The notes: generated from the sequence alone by a model not told the origin. 32,571 nt of DNA from a bacterium (GCA_013791675.1 VMTI01000154.1:1-32571), one strand, 5' to 3'; positions 8,065-17,021 are shown, numbered from the stretch's first letter. A program made the numbers and translations.

Positions 8065-8979
8065 ATGGATGCTGAAAGTGCGCCGAGGCATAATGTGAAA
8101 GCACCTCGCGGCGTACCGGAGGCCGTTCGGCTGCTTGATGAATACGGCGACTACTGCGCATCCGAGCGGGGGCTGTCTCCCCTTTCTGTAAAAGCCTATA
8201 CAAGGGATATCAGAGAATTTTTTGCGACGCTGGATATTCCCCTTTCGTCCATAAGCGAAAAACATATTACGGCTTTTTTAAGGGAAAAAAGAGCTTCTGT
8301 TTCCGCGCGCACTCTGGCGAGGGAAATCTGCGCTCTAAGAAGTTTCTGGAAATTTCTGGTAGAAGACGGCGTAGCCCGCCGCAATCCCGCTTCAGCTTTG
8401 CGGAGCCCCCGTCTTGAAAGTTATCTGCCGGATGTTCTCACAATTTCGGAGGTGGAGGGAGTAATATCCCGCATACCGCGCGGGAAAAAAACTTCTTTGC
8501 GGAACATCGCCGCGGTGGAAGTGCTTTACGGCGCCGGATTGAGAATAAGCGAGCTGATTGGACTTCGGGTCAAAGATGTGAATCTCCATGTGGGTTTTCT
8601 CAAATGCCTGGGTAAGAGAGGGAAAGAGAGAATTGTGCCGCTCGGCGGGAAAGCCTGTTCGGCGGTGAAAGCATTTCTTATTTTTTCACCGGCGGATGAA
8701 GGAGATTTCCTTTTTAGAAATCCGTCCGGCGGCTCTTTCAGCCGTATGGGTGTGTGGAAGATAATAAAAAAATTGTGCATTGATGCAGGTATTCAAAGGC
8801 GCGTTACACCTCACACATTCAGGCACAGTTTCGCGACGCACCTTTTGCAAAACGGCGCGGATCTGCGCATTATCCAGGAGCTGCTTGGTCACGCTCAAAT
8901 CAGCACAACACAGATTTATACGCACATTTCCACAAAGCGTTTGCGCCAGATACACCGCCGCTTTCATCCCCGGGGGTAA
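8065..8979 (+). CDS. xerD: Tyrosine recombinase, XerC/XerD type
   Basis: A 304-aa site-specific recombinase. It has an N-terminal SAM-like core-binding domain (about 20-105) and a catalytic domain with all active-site residues visible: R160 (YGAGLRISEL), K184 (CLGKRGKER), H250 and R253 (TPHTFRHSF), H276 (LLGHAQIS) and nucleophile Y285 (QIYTH). Length and sequence suit chromosome-dimer resolution at dif better than a phage integrase. No partner Xer gene, dif site or attachment site is visible, so XerC versus XerD versus a single XerH-like enzyme is open. It starts 14 bp after recA. Confidence 0.88.
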   Translation: MDAESAPRHNVKAPRGVPEAVRLLDEYGDYCASERGLSPLSVKAYTRDIREFFATLDIPLSSISEKHITAFLREKRASVSARTLAREICALRSFWKFLVEDGVARRNPASALRSPRLESYLPDVLTISEVEGVISRIPRGKKTSLRNIAAVEVLYGAGLRISELIGLRVKDVNLHVGFLKCLGKRGKERIVPLGGKACSAVKAFLIFSPADEGDFLFRNPSGGSFSRMGVWKIIKKLCIDAGIQRRVTPHTFRHSFATHLLQNGADLRIIQELLGHAQISTTQIYTHISTKRLRQIHRRFHPRG

Positions 8980-9107
8980 AAAATCTACCGGAAGTCTCCA
9001 GCGCTTGAGAGGCGCTGCAGCTGCAATGTAATTTGGAGATTAGCTGTCTTTCATTTTACTGTCAAATATGATAAAAATAAAGAAATTAAACAGACGACGG
9101 AGGTGTT

Positions 9108-9605
9108 GTGAGGTTTGCGAGGCTTTTTGTGATGATGATTTCGCTTTTTTCGTGCCGCGGTGAAGGGCCCGTTGCCGAGCTTATGACGGAGAAGGGCGTT
9201 ATAGTGTTCAAAATGTATCCCGCCACCGCTCCCGGAACCGTTAAAAATTTTATAAAGCTGTCAAAGAAAGGTTTTTACGACGGGTTGACATTTCACAGGG
9301 TCGTGAAGGATGTCATAGTGCAGGGGGGCGATCCCTCGGGCAACGGGAGCGGCGGTCCGGGCTACACTCTTCCGGCGGAAATATCATCGTCGCTCATACA
9401 TGTTCCGGGCACCGTTGCCATGGCACGGCTCGACGATAGCGTCAATCCGGATAAGAGATCAAGCGGCAGTCAGTTTTATATATGCCTTTCTTCCGCGCCG
9501 CGCCTTGACGGCAATTATACGATTTTTGGTGAAGTGACCGAGGGTTTGGACATAGCCGGGCAGATATCCCCGGGAGATAAAATTATCAGGGTGAGGTTAA
9601 AGTAA
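9108..9605 (+). CDS. Cyclophilin-type peptidyl-prolyl isomerase, predicted lipoprotein
   Basis: This protein catalyses cis-trans isomerisation of prolyl bonds. The cyclophilin core is complete: GVIVFKMYPATAPGTVKNF, FYDGLTFHRVVKDVIVQGGDP, GSGGPGYTLPAE, GTVAMAR and GSQFYICLSSAPRLDGNYTIFGEV. The first 16 residues (MRFARLFVMMISLFSC) form a short lipoprotein signal with LFSC as lipobox, so it probably acts in the periplasm attached to a membrane. Start is GTG, set by ACGGAGG five bases upstream. It ends 2 bp before lysA. Confidence 0.9.
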   Translation: MRFARLFVMMISLFSCRGEGPVAELMTEKGVIVFKMYPATAPGTVKNFIKLSKKGFYDGLTFHRVVKDVIVQGGDPSGNGSGGPGYTLPAEISSSLIHVPGTVAMARLDDSVNPDKRSSGSQFYICLSSAPRLDGNYTIFGEVTEGLDIAGQISPGDKIIRVRLK

Positions 9606-9607
9606 AA

Positions 9608-10837
9608 ATGGATTATTTCAATTACGCCGGCAATGAATTATTTGCTGAGAAAATTCCTATGAGCTTTTTGGCGGAAAAATACGGCACGCCGCTTTATGTT
9701 TATTCAAAAAAAACTCTTCTCCGTCATCTTGGAGAAATTAAAAGGGCTTTTCGTCCAACGGGCGCGCTTATATGTTTTGCTTATAAAGCCAATAATAACA
9801 TCGAATTGCTTAAACTGATGAACAAGGAAGGCATAGGAGCCGACTGTGTTTCGCTGGGTGAGCTTCTTCTCGCCCGTAAAACGGGCGTTCCCGCCCATAA
9901 AATTGTCATGAACGGTAACGGAAAAACGAACGAAGAAATAAAACTTGCCGTTAAAATGAAAATAAAAATGCTCAACGCCGACAGCGTGGAAGACCTTCTG
10001 AACATTTCAAGAATAGCCAATAGCTTGAAAGTGAAAGCCCGTATAAGCTTCCGCGTAAATCCGGAAATCAAAGTGCCGACGCACCCTCATATAGCCACCG
10101 GACTGAAAGAATCCAAATTCGGGCTTGCTTACGATGACGCTTTCAAGGCATACCAACTCGCGGCATCGCTCCCCGACGTGGATGTTTGCGGCATACACAT
10201 GCATATCGGTTCACAGATAACGGAAATTGAGCCTTTTGAGGATGCCCTGAAAAAACTTGCGGTTTTTTCAAAAAAACTTAACGGCGCGGGGATCAAGCTG
10301 AAATATATCAACGCCGGCGGCGGACTGGGCGTTAAATACCATAGTGAAATTCCGGAGTCTTTGGACAAATACGCTTCGGTTATAAAAAAATACGCTTTAA
10401 AGATTGCCCCCAAAATCATAATTGAGCCCGGCCGCATGCTTACGGCTAACACGGCTGTTCTTCTGATGCGCGTTATACTGAACAAGAATTCGGGGCGTAA
10501 AAGCTTCATAGTCGCCGACGGCGGTATGAATGATATTATGCGTCCAAGTATATACGGCGCGTATCATGAAATTCTGCCCGTGAAAATTTTTTCCGAAAGG
10601 GAAAAGAAATATTATGATATCGTTGGGCCGATTTGCGAATCGGGGGATGTTCTGGCGCGTAAACGGCTTCTCGGGAATATGTATGCGGGCGAGCTTCTTG
10701 TTTTGCGCGGCGCGGGAGCTTACGGATATTCTATGAGTTCAAATTATAATCTCCGCGCCCGTCCGGCGGAAGTGCTTGTTGACGGTGGCCGCGACGTGCT
10801 TATCAGAAAGCGCGAAGATATTCAAAAACTTATATGA
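9608..10837 (+). CDS. lysA: Diaminopimelate decarboxylase
   Basis: A PLP enzyme of the alanine-racemase fold that converts meso-diaminopimelate to L-lysine. Seen: the PLP lysine in CFAYKANNN, HIHMHIGSQI, the Gly-rich YINAGGGLGV, EPGRML, the active-site Cys in GPICESGD, and GAYGYSMSSNYNLRARPAEVLVDGG. Length 409 aa is typical. It begins 2 bp after the isomerase gene and leads into dapA and dapB, so the last and two early steps of the DAP/lysine pathway lie together, interrupted only by the hairpin element. Confidence 0.95.
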   Translation: MDYFNYAGNELFAEKIPMSFLAEKYGTPLYVYSKKTLLRHLGEIKRAFRPTGALICFAYKANNNIELLKLMNKEGIGADCVSLGELLLARKTGVPAHKIVMNGNGKTNEEIKLAVKMKIKMLNADSVEDLLNISRIANSLKVKARISFRVNPEIKVPTHPHIATGLKESKFGLAYDDAFKAYQLAASLPDVDVCGIHMHIGSQITEIEPFEDALKKLAVFSKKLNGAGIKLKYINAGGGLGVKYHSEIPESLDKYASVIKKYALKIAPKIIIEPGRMLTANTAVLLMRVILNKNSGRKSFIVADGGMNDIMRPSIYGAYHEILPVKIFSEREKKYYDIVGPICESGDVLARKRLLGNMYAGELLVLRGAGAYGYSMSSNYNLRARPAEVLVDGGRDVLIRKREDIQKLI

Positions 10838-10844
10838 GGAGTAA

Positions 10845-10926
10845 GAATGGGGTCAGGTCTTGACATTTGACATAGTCAAACGGGTGAACTTTAAATGTAT
10901 GCTGTCAAATGTCAAGACCTGACCCC
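10845..10926. repeat. REPIN/MITE-like hairpin element with 24-bp perfect arms
   Basis: The arms GGGGTCAGGTCTTGACATTTGACA (10849-10872) and its exact reverse complement (10903-10926) flank a 30-nt AT-rich spacer. The GAAT before the left arm also recurs in the partial copy at 25350-25367. There is no ORF, so any mobility must be in trans. From memory, the GGGGTCAGGTCTTGACATTTGACA motif accompanies REP-associated Y1 (RAYT) transposases in unrelated environmental bacteria. The element sits between lysA and dapA, ending 6 bp before the dapA AGGAGG, and the transcript would fold into a very stable hairpin there. Confidence 0.85.
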
Positions 10927-10942
10927 CTATTAGGAGGAAATG

Positions 10943-12001
10943 ATGGAGTTTAAAGGTGCGTGGACCGCGCTTGTTACGCCGTTTAAAAAAGACGGCAGCG
11001 TAGATTGGAAAGGTTTTGAAAAAAACGTGGATTTCCAGATGAAAGAAGGAATATCGGGGCTTCTGCCGATGGGCACGACGGGAGAGTCCCCGACGGTGAG
11101 CCATGAGGAGCACAACGCGATTAACAAAAAAATTTTTGACTATGCCGCGGGGCGCTGTGAAATTTTGGCCGGATGCGGCTCCAATTCCACGGAAGAATCA
11201 ATCAAATCCGTAAAATCGGCCGCGGAATCCGGCATTAAAGCCGCGCTAATAATAGATTGCTATTACAACGGCCCGTCGTCTTTTGAGCTCAGAACCCGGC
11301 ATTACAGCCGCATAGCCGAAATGTTTCCGGATATTGAATTTGTGCCTTATATTATACCCGGCAGGACGGGATGCGAAATGTCCGCTTATGATTTGGCGCT
11401 TCTCGGAGAAAAATATTCCAACATAAACGCTGTAAAAGAGGCGACAGGGAATATAGAAAGAATGGAGATTGAAGGAAGCATACTTCCGGAGGGTTTTGCA
11501 ATTCTTTCGGGCGATGACGGCATAACATTTGAGATGATGATTTCGCCTAAAATAAAAGCTTGTGGAGTTATATCGGTTTTAACCAATATAGTGCCAGCGG
11601 CGATAAGCAGGATGTGCCGGGCAGCTCTTGCCGGCAGATACGGCGAGGCGAAAGAAATCAACAAAAAACTGAAGCCTCTTTTTGATGTTATTACGGTCAC
11701 GTCTCTGCGCATAGAAGAGATAAAGGGCAAGCAGTATAAAGTGACGGATAAATTCCGCAACCCGGTGCCTATAAAAACGCTTATGAACGCTTTGGGAATT
11801 CCATCTGGAATCGTCAGAGCGCCGCTGGGCTCAATGACCCCGGCCGGCGTTTCGACACTCCGTTCGGCGCTTAAAAGCGTTTGGCTGCTCAGCCCGGAAA
11901 TCCTGAAACCGGTACAGGAATTTTACGGGACGGATATAGGAAAAGTGCTTACCGACGATTCCATGTGGGAGGCGCTTGCGGCGGTGGAGGAAAAAAAATG
12001 A
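10943..12001 (+). CDS. dapA: 4-hydroxy-tetrahydrodipicolinate synthase, long form
   Basis: Condenses pyruvate with aspartate semialdehyde at the entry to DAP/lysine synthesis. Seen: GTTGESPT, the active-site Tyr in VPYIIPGRTG and the Schiff-base lysine in NAVKEATGN. At about 350 aa it is some 60 residues longer than the usual 290. Extra sequence includes an altered loop after CYYNG and an extended C-terminus (SMWEALAAVEEKK). Two ATGs are adjacent (10940, 10943); AGGAGG at 10932-10937 gives spacings of 2 and 5, favouring 10943. The stop overlaps dapB (ATGA). A related aldolase of the same superfamily is possible, but the dapB/lysA context argues for DapA. Confidence 0.88.
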   Translation: MEFKGAWTALVTPFKKDGSVDWKGFEKNVDFQMKEGISGLLPMGTTGESPTVSHEEHNAINKKIFDYAAGRCEILAGCGSNSTEESIKSVKSAAESGIKAALIIDCYYNGPSSFELRTRHYSRIAEMFPDIEFVPYIIPGRTGCEMSAYDLALLGEKYSNINAVKEATGNIERMEIEGSILPEGFAILSGDDGITFEMMISPKIKACGVISVLTNIVPAAISRMCRAALAGRYGEAKEINKKLKPLFDVITVTSLRIEEIKGKQYKVTDKFRNPVPIKTLMNALGIPSGIVRAPLGSMTPAGVSTLRSALKSVWLLSPEILKPVQEFYGTDIGKVLTDDSMWEALAAVEEKK

Positions 12002-12750
12002 TAAAGGTCTGTATAGCCGGGGCATCCGGAAAAATGGGGCAAGCTGTTGCGAATGCCGTTCTCATAACGGAAGGAATAGAAATCGGCGGGCTTCTTGAAA
12101 AACCGGATTCTCCCGATATAGGAAAAATTATTAACGGGGTTGAAGTGAGGTCTGTTGCGAAGGATGCTTTATCCGGCTGTGATTGTCTTATTGATTTTAC
12201 TTCTTCCGCCGCGACGATTGAACATCTTTCGGATTTTTCCGGCGCCGCTGTGATAGGCACGACAGGTTTTACGGGAGCCCAGACGGATGAAATCAAAAAA
12301 TATGCCGAAAAATTCCCCGTGGTTTTTTCTCCGAACATGAGCAAGGGTGTTAATCTTTTTTTCTCACTCGCAGCCCGGGCGGCGGAAAAACTTAAAGATT
12401 ACGATATTGAAATAGTGGAAGCGCATCACAACAAAAAAAAGGACGCTCCGTCGGGAACGGCGCTGAGGCTGCGCGATGAGATAAAAAAAGTCCGCGAACT
12501 TCAGGATGTTTACGGACGGCATGGCTCCGCGCTCGCGCGGGGAAAGAATGAAATTGGCATACATTCGGTCAGGGCGGGCGATATTGTGGGCGAACACAGC
12601 GTGATATTCGCGGGGCCCGGGGAATGTTTTGAGATTTCCCACAGGGCTTATTCAAGGAACTGTTTTGCCGAAGGCGCCGTCACGGCGGCTTTGTGGCTTG
12701 ACGGTAAAAAGCCCGGCCTTTACGAAATGTCAGAAGTGCTGGGTTTATGA
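11998..12750 (+). CDS. dapB: 4-hydroxy-tetrahydrodipicolinate reductase
   Basis: NAD(P)H-dependent reduction of the DapA product. The nucleotide site is CIAGASGKMGQAV, followed by LIDFTSS, IGTTGF, FSPNMSKGVNLF and the catalytic signature EAHHNKKKDAPSGTA. The C-terminal HRAYSRNCFAEGAVTAALWL is standard. The track extends it upstream to a TTG-type start inside dapA; the ATG at 11998 overlapping the dapA stop gives 250 aa, the normal length, directly at the first beta strand. It is coupled by ATGA to the ankyrin gene. Confidence 0.95.
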   Translation: MIKVCIAGASGKMGQAVANAVLITEGIEIGGLLEKPDSPDIGKIINGVEVRSVAKDALSGCDCLIDFTSSAATIEHLSDFSGAAVIGTTGFTGAQTDEIKKYAEKFPVVFSPNMSKGVNLFFSLAARAAEKLKDYDIEIVEAHHNKKKDAPSGTALRLRDEIKKVRELQDVYGRHGSALARGKNEIGIHSVRAGDIVGEHSVIFAGPGECFEISHRAYSRNCFAEGAVTAALWLDGKKPGLYEMSEVLGL

Positions 12751-14009
12751 AAGATTTGCCGTGCCGCGTGGAAATCGTCCTGAACTTTCCGCGGAATGTT
12801 TTTTTTGTTTGCGCACTTTTTGCGTTTTCTTCCTGCGCGGGCCTGCGCATTCCTCTTTCCGCGATCAGGCCTTCCGGCGCCGACGAGCTTGCCGCCGCCA
12901 TTGCCGCGGGCAAAGATGTGAACGCCCGGTATCCGGGAGGGCTTTCGCCGCTCATGGAAGCTTCTTACAGAAATCTCCCTGATATAGCGGCTATCCTTCT
13001 TGATGCGGGAGCGGACATTGCCGCGAGGGATTCAGACGGCTTTACGGCACTTATGTACGCTGCCGCGGGAAACTCCCCCGCCTGCGCAGAACTTCTTATA
13101 AAAAAAGGAGCGGTAGTGTCCGCGCGGGAATATTTAACCGGGAAAACGGCGATTTTTTTCGCCGTAGAAAATAATTCAGCGCCTATGGTTAAACTTCTTC
13201 TTTTATCGCCCGAAGCTTCAGAAGATGATTTTGACGGCGGCGTCACAGCGCTTATGTATTCTTCCGCGCTCGGCGCCTTCAGCGCCTGCGAGGAGATTAT
13301 CAAAAACGGAGCTGATATAAAAAAAAGAGATGATCTCGGCAGGGACGCTCTTTTTCACGCTGTTCAAAATAACGCTATTGAAACAGCGAAGCTGCTTATA
13401 AAATCCGGCGCTGATGTTAACGCGGAATATGACCGCCGGCTGCTTCATCTTGCCGCCGCGGAAAATAATGTTGATATGATTAAACTGCTGATTGGCGCGG
13501 GCGCCGTGATAGCCATAAAAGACAAACAGGGTTTTACCCCATTTGGCGAAGCGGTAAGGGCGGGTTCACTTGAGGCCGCTTCTTTTTTTCTTGAATATGG
13601 CGTCGGGGCGAATGAAGAACAGAATGAGCTGACGCCTCTAATGATTGCCGTCAAAAACAACGACTTGAAAATGATGGCTTTGCTTGCTGAAAATATGGCT
13701 GATATTAACATTGCTTTATCCGACGGGACAACAGCTCTTTTTTACGCGGCTATGCGGGCCTCTTCCGCCGCCGCGGAATTTCTGATAAGTGTGGGCGCTG
13801 ATGTGAACGCCGCGGATTCAAAGGGCTGGACGCCGCTTATGACCGCTGTTTCGGAGAACAATTTGGATACAGCGGTTTTTCTTATAAAAACAGGAGCTGA
13901 TGTAAACGCTAAAAATGCCGAATCCCTGAACGCGCTGGAAATTGCCAAATATAAAAGAAACGATAAAATGATAGCCTGTCTTAAATCCGCCGGCGCGCGG
14001 GAATACTGA
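12747..14009 (+). CDS. Ankyrin-repeat lipoprotein
   Basis: A 420-aa protein. The N-terminal hydrophobic stretch (about 18-30) ends in a lipobox-like FSSC, so the protein is probably exported and lipid-anchored. The remainder is about ten or eleven ankyrin repeats of 33 residues with clear consensus pieces (GLSPLMEAS, GADIAARDSDGFTALMYAA, GADVNAADSKGWTPLMTAV, GADVNAKN). No enzymatic domain is present. It probably binds a protein partner in the periplasm or at the cell surface; the partner is unknown. It is coupled by ATGA to dapB, an unusual place for such a gene, and precedes mfd by 19 bp. Confidence 0.88.
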   Translation: MKDLPCRVEIVLNFPRNVFFVCALFAFSSCAGLRIPLSAIRPSGADELAAAIAAGKDVNARYPGGLSPLMEASYRNLPDIAAILLDAGADIAARDSDGFTALMYAAAGNSPACAELLIKKGAVVSAREYLTGKTAIFFAVENNSAPMVKLLLLSPEASEDDFDGGVTALMYSSALGAFSACEEIIKNGADIKKRDDLGRDALFHAVQNNAIETAKLLIKSGADVNAEYDRRLLHLAAAENNVDMIKLLIGAGAVIAIKDKQGFTPFGEAVRAGSLEAASFFLEYGVGANEEQNELTPLMIAVKNNDLKMMALLAENMADINIALSDGTTALFYAAMRASSAAAEFLISVGADVNAADSKGWTPLMTAVSENNLDTAVFLIKTGADVNAKNAESLNALEIAKYKRNDKMIACLKSAGAREY

Positions 14010-14028
14010 CGCCGGTTTCGTTTTTTGT

Positions 14029-16917
14029 ATGCCGGTAATTAAAAATATCCGGGATTTATCATCTTCCGGCCGGGCTTATTTTCTTTTGGGCCTTCTTAAA
14101 AAACATGACAGAATTCTCGCCGTGTTTGAGGATTCCGGCGAGGCTGAGGCCGTGTATAATGATATCCTTGCGTTCGGCGTAAAATCCGCCGTACTTTTTA
14201 CCGAGAATGATTCATTAAGATCCGCGGCGCTTTCATCCGTTTCCCGCGCGGGAAAAAACATTATTATCAGCGACGCCGATTCCGCGAAAACAGGGGTTCC
14301 ATCGCGGAGCGATTTCGCGAAAAGTTTCAGGGTTTCACAAGGCTGCGAACTGTCACCGCAGGATATGGTAAAAAAACTTTCCGGGATGGGTTTTGTAAAA
14401 AGCGATTTTGTTTTTGAGCGTGGTAATTTCTCTTTGCGGGGCGGCGTGCTGGACTTCTGGAATTTTTCGTGCGAACTTCCGGTCAGAATTCGTTTTGGGG
14501 TGACAACACCGGAGAATATAAATTTTTTTGATCCCGCGACTCAGCTCAGCGCGCGGAGTGTACAGGATATTGAAATTGCTCATAGCCCGAGGGGCGATGG
14601 AAACCTTTTCTCTTTTATTGCTGGAGATTACGTGACGGCGCGGCCGGAGGTTGTATCTTTTGAAGGCTGTGACAAAGCGGAATATGTTTTTTCAGCGTCG
14701 GGAGAGGACACCGGAATAAGAAGAGCGCCTGTTTACAGCGCCAGAATGGATTTTCTGATCAAAGACCTGAAAAGTTTCTCTGAAGACGAGTTTGAAATAA
14801 AAATATTTTGCGACAGCGATGACGCCCGGACATATCTTGAGGAAGAAATATCCATCCGCGGCGGTATCCCTGCTGAATATATCAAGGGTGAAATATCGGG
14901 AGGTTTTCTTTCACGGCCCGATAAATTGCTGTGTCTTAAAAGCGGCGAGATATTGGGATTCGGGGGAAGGCTCCATGCTCCGCCGGCTCCGGCGGTGCCG
15001 GAAAAATTTACGGGAGAAATGGTTTACGCAAAAGGCGATATTGTCGTTCACGAGGATTACGGTATAGGTAAATTTATAAAATTGGACGAGTTTGAAATAA
15101 AAGGCAAGCCGGTGGATTATATATCCATAGCTTATGCCGACGGCACGGCGCATATACCGGCGGAGGAATTTGCGGGGCTTCACCGCTGGACGGCGCCAAG
15201 GGGCGTGAAGCCTGTCATATCCAGGCTCGGTGACGCCGATTTTAAAATAAGAAAATCAAAAGTTTATAAAAATATTTTCAGCATGGCCCGCGAAATTATG
15301 GAAACAGGCGCCCGCCGGAAAATGATAAAAGGTGTTTCATTTAAATCTTCGGCAGCCGAAAAAGATTTTATCCTTCGTTTCCCTTATGAAGAAACCGCTG
15401 ACCAGCGCGTCGCATCACAGAGGATTTTAGCTGAGATGGAAAAGCCTGTTCCCATGGAGCATCTTCTCTGCGGCGATGTGGGATACGGGAAAACGGAGAT
15501 TGCCATGAGAGCCGCTTTCAGGAGCTGTTGGGGAGGATGCCAGGTTGTGTGCATCGTGCCCACGACGGTGCTTGCCCAGCAGCAGTATTATGTTTTCCGT
15601 GAGCGGTTCAAAGGTTTTCCCGTAGAGATAGATATGCTTTCAAGATTCAGCGCGTCACGCCGCGGGGAAGTTTTATCGCGTGTCGCTTCCGGGCGCACAG
15701 ATATACTGATTGCCACGCACTCGGCTTTTTCCAAAGACCTTGTTTTCGCGAAACTCGGGCTCGCCGTGATAGATGAGGAGCACCGGTTCGGTGTCAGGCA
15801 GAAAGAGCTGCTGAAAAACAAGTATCCTTTTGCCGATATTCTGATGATGTCGGCCACGCCCATCCCGAGGACGCTTTCAATGTCGCTTGCGGGCATCCTC
15901 TCTTTTTCCATAATAGAAAGCCCGCCTCCGGGCAGAATGCGCGTTGAAACTTTTACGGGCGCCTACAGCGAGGGGCTGCTCAAAGAAGCAGTCAGGCGCG
16001 AGATATCGCGCGGCGGGCAGATTTTTTATGTATATAACAGAATTTCGGGAATTAATAATCTGCGCGAAGAATTTGTGAAAATGTTTCCTGATCTTAGGGT
16101 GGCTCTCGCGCATGCCGGAATGCCTTCACAGAAGCTATCTTCCGTTATGAGGGCTTTTGCGAACGGAGAATACGATGTTCTTATTTCCACGGTAATAATC
16201 CAGTCGGGTCTGGATATAAGCAATGTCAATACTCTCATAATAAGGAAATCGCAGCTGCTGGGGCTTTCTCAGATGTATCAGCTCAGAGGCAGGGTAGGGC
16301 GTGGCGTTAAAAGGGCATACTGTTATTTTTTTTATGACGGCGAGGTGCAGAAGAAGTCCAAAAAACGGTTTGAATTTTTGAGTGATTATGACGCGCTTTC
16401 TTCGGGGCTGCGAATAGCCATGAGTGACCTTGAGCTGCGCGGCGCAGGAAATATTTTCGGGCCTCAGCAGCACGGTTATATTAAACAGGTGGGAGCGGAA
16501 CTTTATTTTAAACTGCTTGAAAAGGCGGTGGGCCAGCTTAAAGGAGAACCGGAGGAAGAAGAGTGCCGCATAAGTTTTTCATCAGGCGGCAGGTCCATAC
16601 CGGAAAATTATGTGTCTTCGCTTTCCGAGCGTTTTAGGCTGCTTATGAGGCTGTCAAGAATCAACAGCATTGAGCAGCTTGATATTTACGGTGAAGAAAT
16701 CCTTGACCGTTTCGGCGAGGCGCCCGAAGAGGTAAAAAAACTTATAGAATCCGTAAAACTTAAAATAGCCGCAACCGCTTCCGGCATCAGCAGTATTGAT
16801 GAAATTAATGGCGGCTTTAATCTTGTAAAAAATGGACGATGCGTTTTTTACGCATTGACGCAGGAGGATTTGATTAAGAAATTGCTGGAAGAAAAAAGCC
16901 GTATTAAAAGAGCGTAA
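14029..16917 (+). CDS. mfd: Transcription-repair coupling factor, short form
   Basis: Displaces RNA polymerase stalled at DNA lesions and recruits the UvrA excision machinery. N-terminal UvrB-homology region about 1-300 (DFVFERGNFSLRGGVLDFW), RNAP-interacting CarD-like module about 330-390 (AKGDIVVHEDYGIGKF), and SF2 translocase with Walker A GDVGYGKTE (about 482), DEEH box VIDEEHRFG, SATPIPRTL and QLRGRVGR. The C-terminal TRCF domain is present. At 962 aa it is about 150-190 residues shorter than typical Mfd, and the loss is mainly in the N-terminal part before the RNAP-interacting module. RecG-type helicases lack the CarD-like and UvrB-like parts, so Mfd is secure. Confidence 0.95.
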   Translation: MPVIKNIRDLSSSGRAYFLLGLLKKHDRILAVFEDSGEAEAVYNDILAFGVKSAVLFTENDSLRSAALSSVSRAGKNIIISDADSAKTGVPSRSDFAKSFRVSQGCELSPQDMVKKLSGMGFVKSDFVFERGNFSLRGGVLDFWNFSCELPVRIRFGVTTPENINFFDPATQLSARSVQDIEIAHSPRGDGNLFSFIAGDYVTARPEVVSFEGCDKAEYVFSASGEDTGIRRAPVYSARMDFLIKDLKSFSEDEFEIKIFCDSDDARTYLEEEISIRGGIPAEYIKGEISGGFLSRPDKLLCLKSGEILGFGGRLHAPPAPAVPEKFTGEMVYAKGDIVVHEDYGIGKFIKLDEFEIKGKPVDYISIAYADGTAHIPAEEFAGLHRWTAPRGVKPVISRLGDADFKIRKSKVYKNIFSMAREIMETGARRKMIKGVSFKSSAAEKDFILRFPYEETADQRVASQRILAEMEKPVPMEHLLCGDVGYGKTEIAMRAAFRSCWGGCQVVCIVPTTVLAQQQYYVFRERFKGFPVEIDMLSRFSASRRGEVLSRVASGRTDILIATHSAFSKDLVFAKLGLAVIDEEHRFGVRQKELLKNKYPFADILMMSATPIPRTLSMSLAGILSFSIIESPPPGRMRVETFTGAYSEGLLKEAVRREISRGGQIFYVYNRISGINNLREEFVKMFPDLRVALAHAGMPSQKLSSVMRAFANGEYDVLISTVIIQSGLDISNVNTLIIRKSQLLGLSQMYQLRGRVGRGVKRAYCYFFYDGEVQKKSKKRFEFLSDYDALSSGLRIAMSDLELRGAGNIFGPQQHGYIKQVGAELYFKLLEKAVGQLKGEPEEEECRISFSSGGRSIPENYVSSLSERFRLLMRLSRINSIEQLDIYGEEILDRFGEAPEEVKKLIESVKLKIAATASGISSIDEINGGFNLVKNGRCVFYALTQEDLIKKLLEEKSRIKRA

Positions 16918-16992
16918 TACTGAAATTCAGCGGCAAATAAGACATATAGTACAAAGCACTGCATACCAAAGCAGGTCAATAGAAAATACCAC

Positions 16993-17021
16993 TTGACAAC
17001 AAAAGACAATAAATATAGAAT
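16993..17021 (+). promoter_or_regulatory. Sigma70-like promoter of the HTH/histone-like unit
   Basis: TTGACA (16993-16998), a 17-bp spacer, then TAGAAT (17016-17021), one base from the consensus -10. The expected transcript start is about 10 bp before GGAAG and the ATG of the HTH gene, giving a short leader. The same TTGACA-17-TAGAAT pair occurs before fur. The rest of the mfd-HTH gap (16918-16992) shows only a short CTGAA/TTCAG palindrome without a T-run. Confidence 0.75.

Noticed and set aside
8996-9038. Stem CAGCGC/GCGCTG and flanking TCTCCA/TGGAGA between the xer and isomerase genes as terminator or dif site
   Set aside because: No T-run follows, the stems are short and compete with each other, and the sequence has no recognisable dif-type 11-6-11 layout.
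11881-11997. Upstream extension of dapB inside dapA
   Set aside because: The extra 39 residues are an out-of-frame reading of dapA; ATG 11998 gives a normal-length DapB with ATGA coupling.
16918-16992. Possible small RNA or tRNA between mfd and the HTH gene
   Set aside because: No cloverleaf, no T-loop GTTCRA sequence and no terminator; only a short CTGAAATTCAG palindrome.
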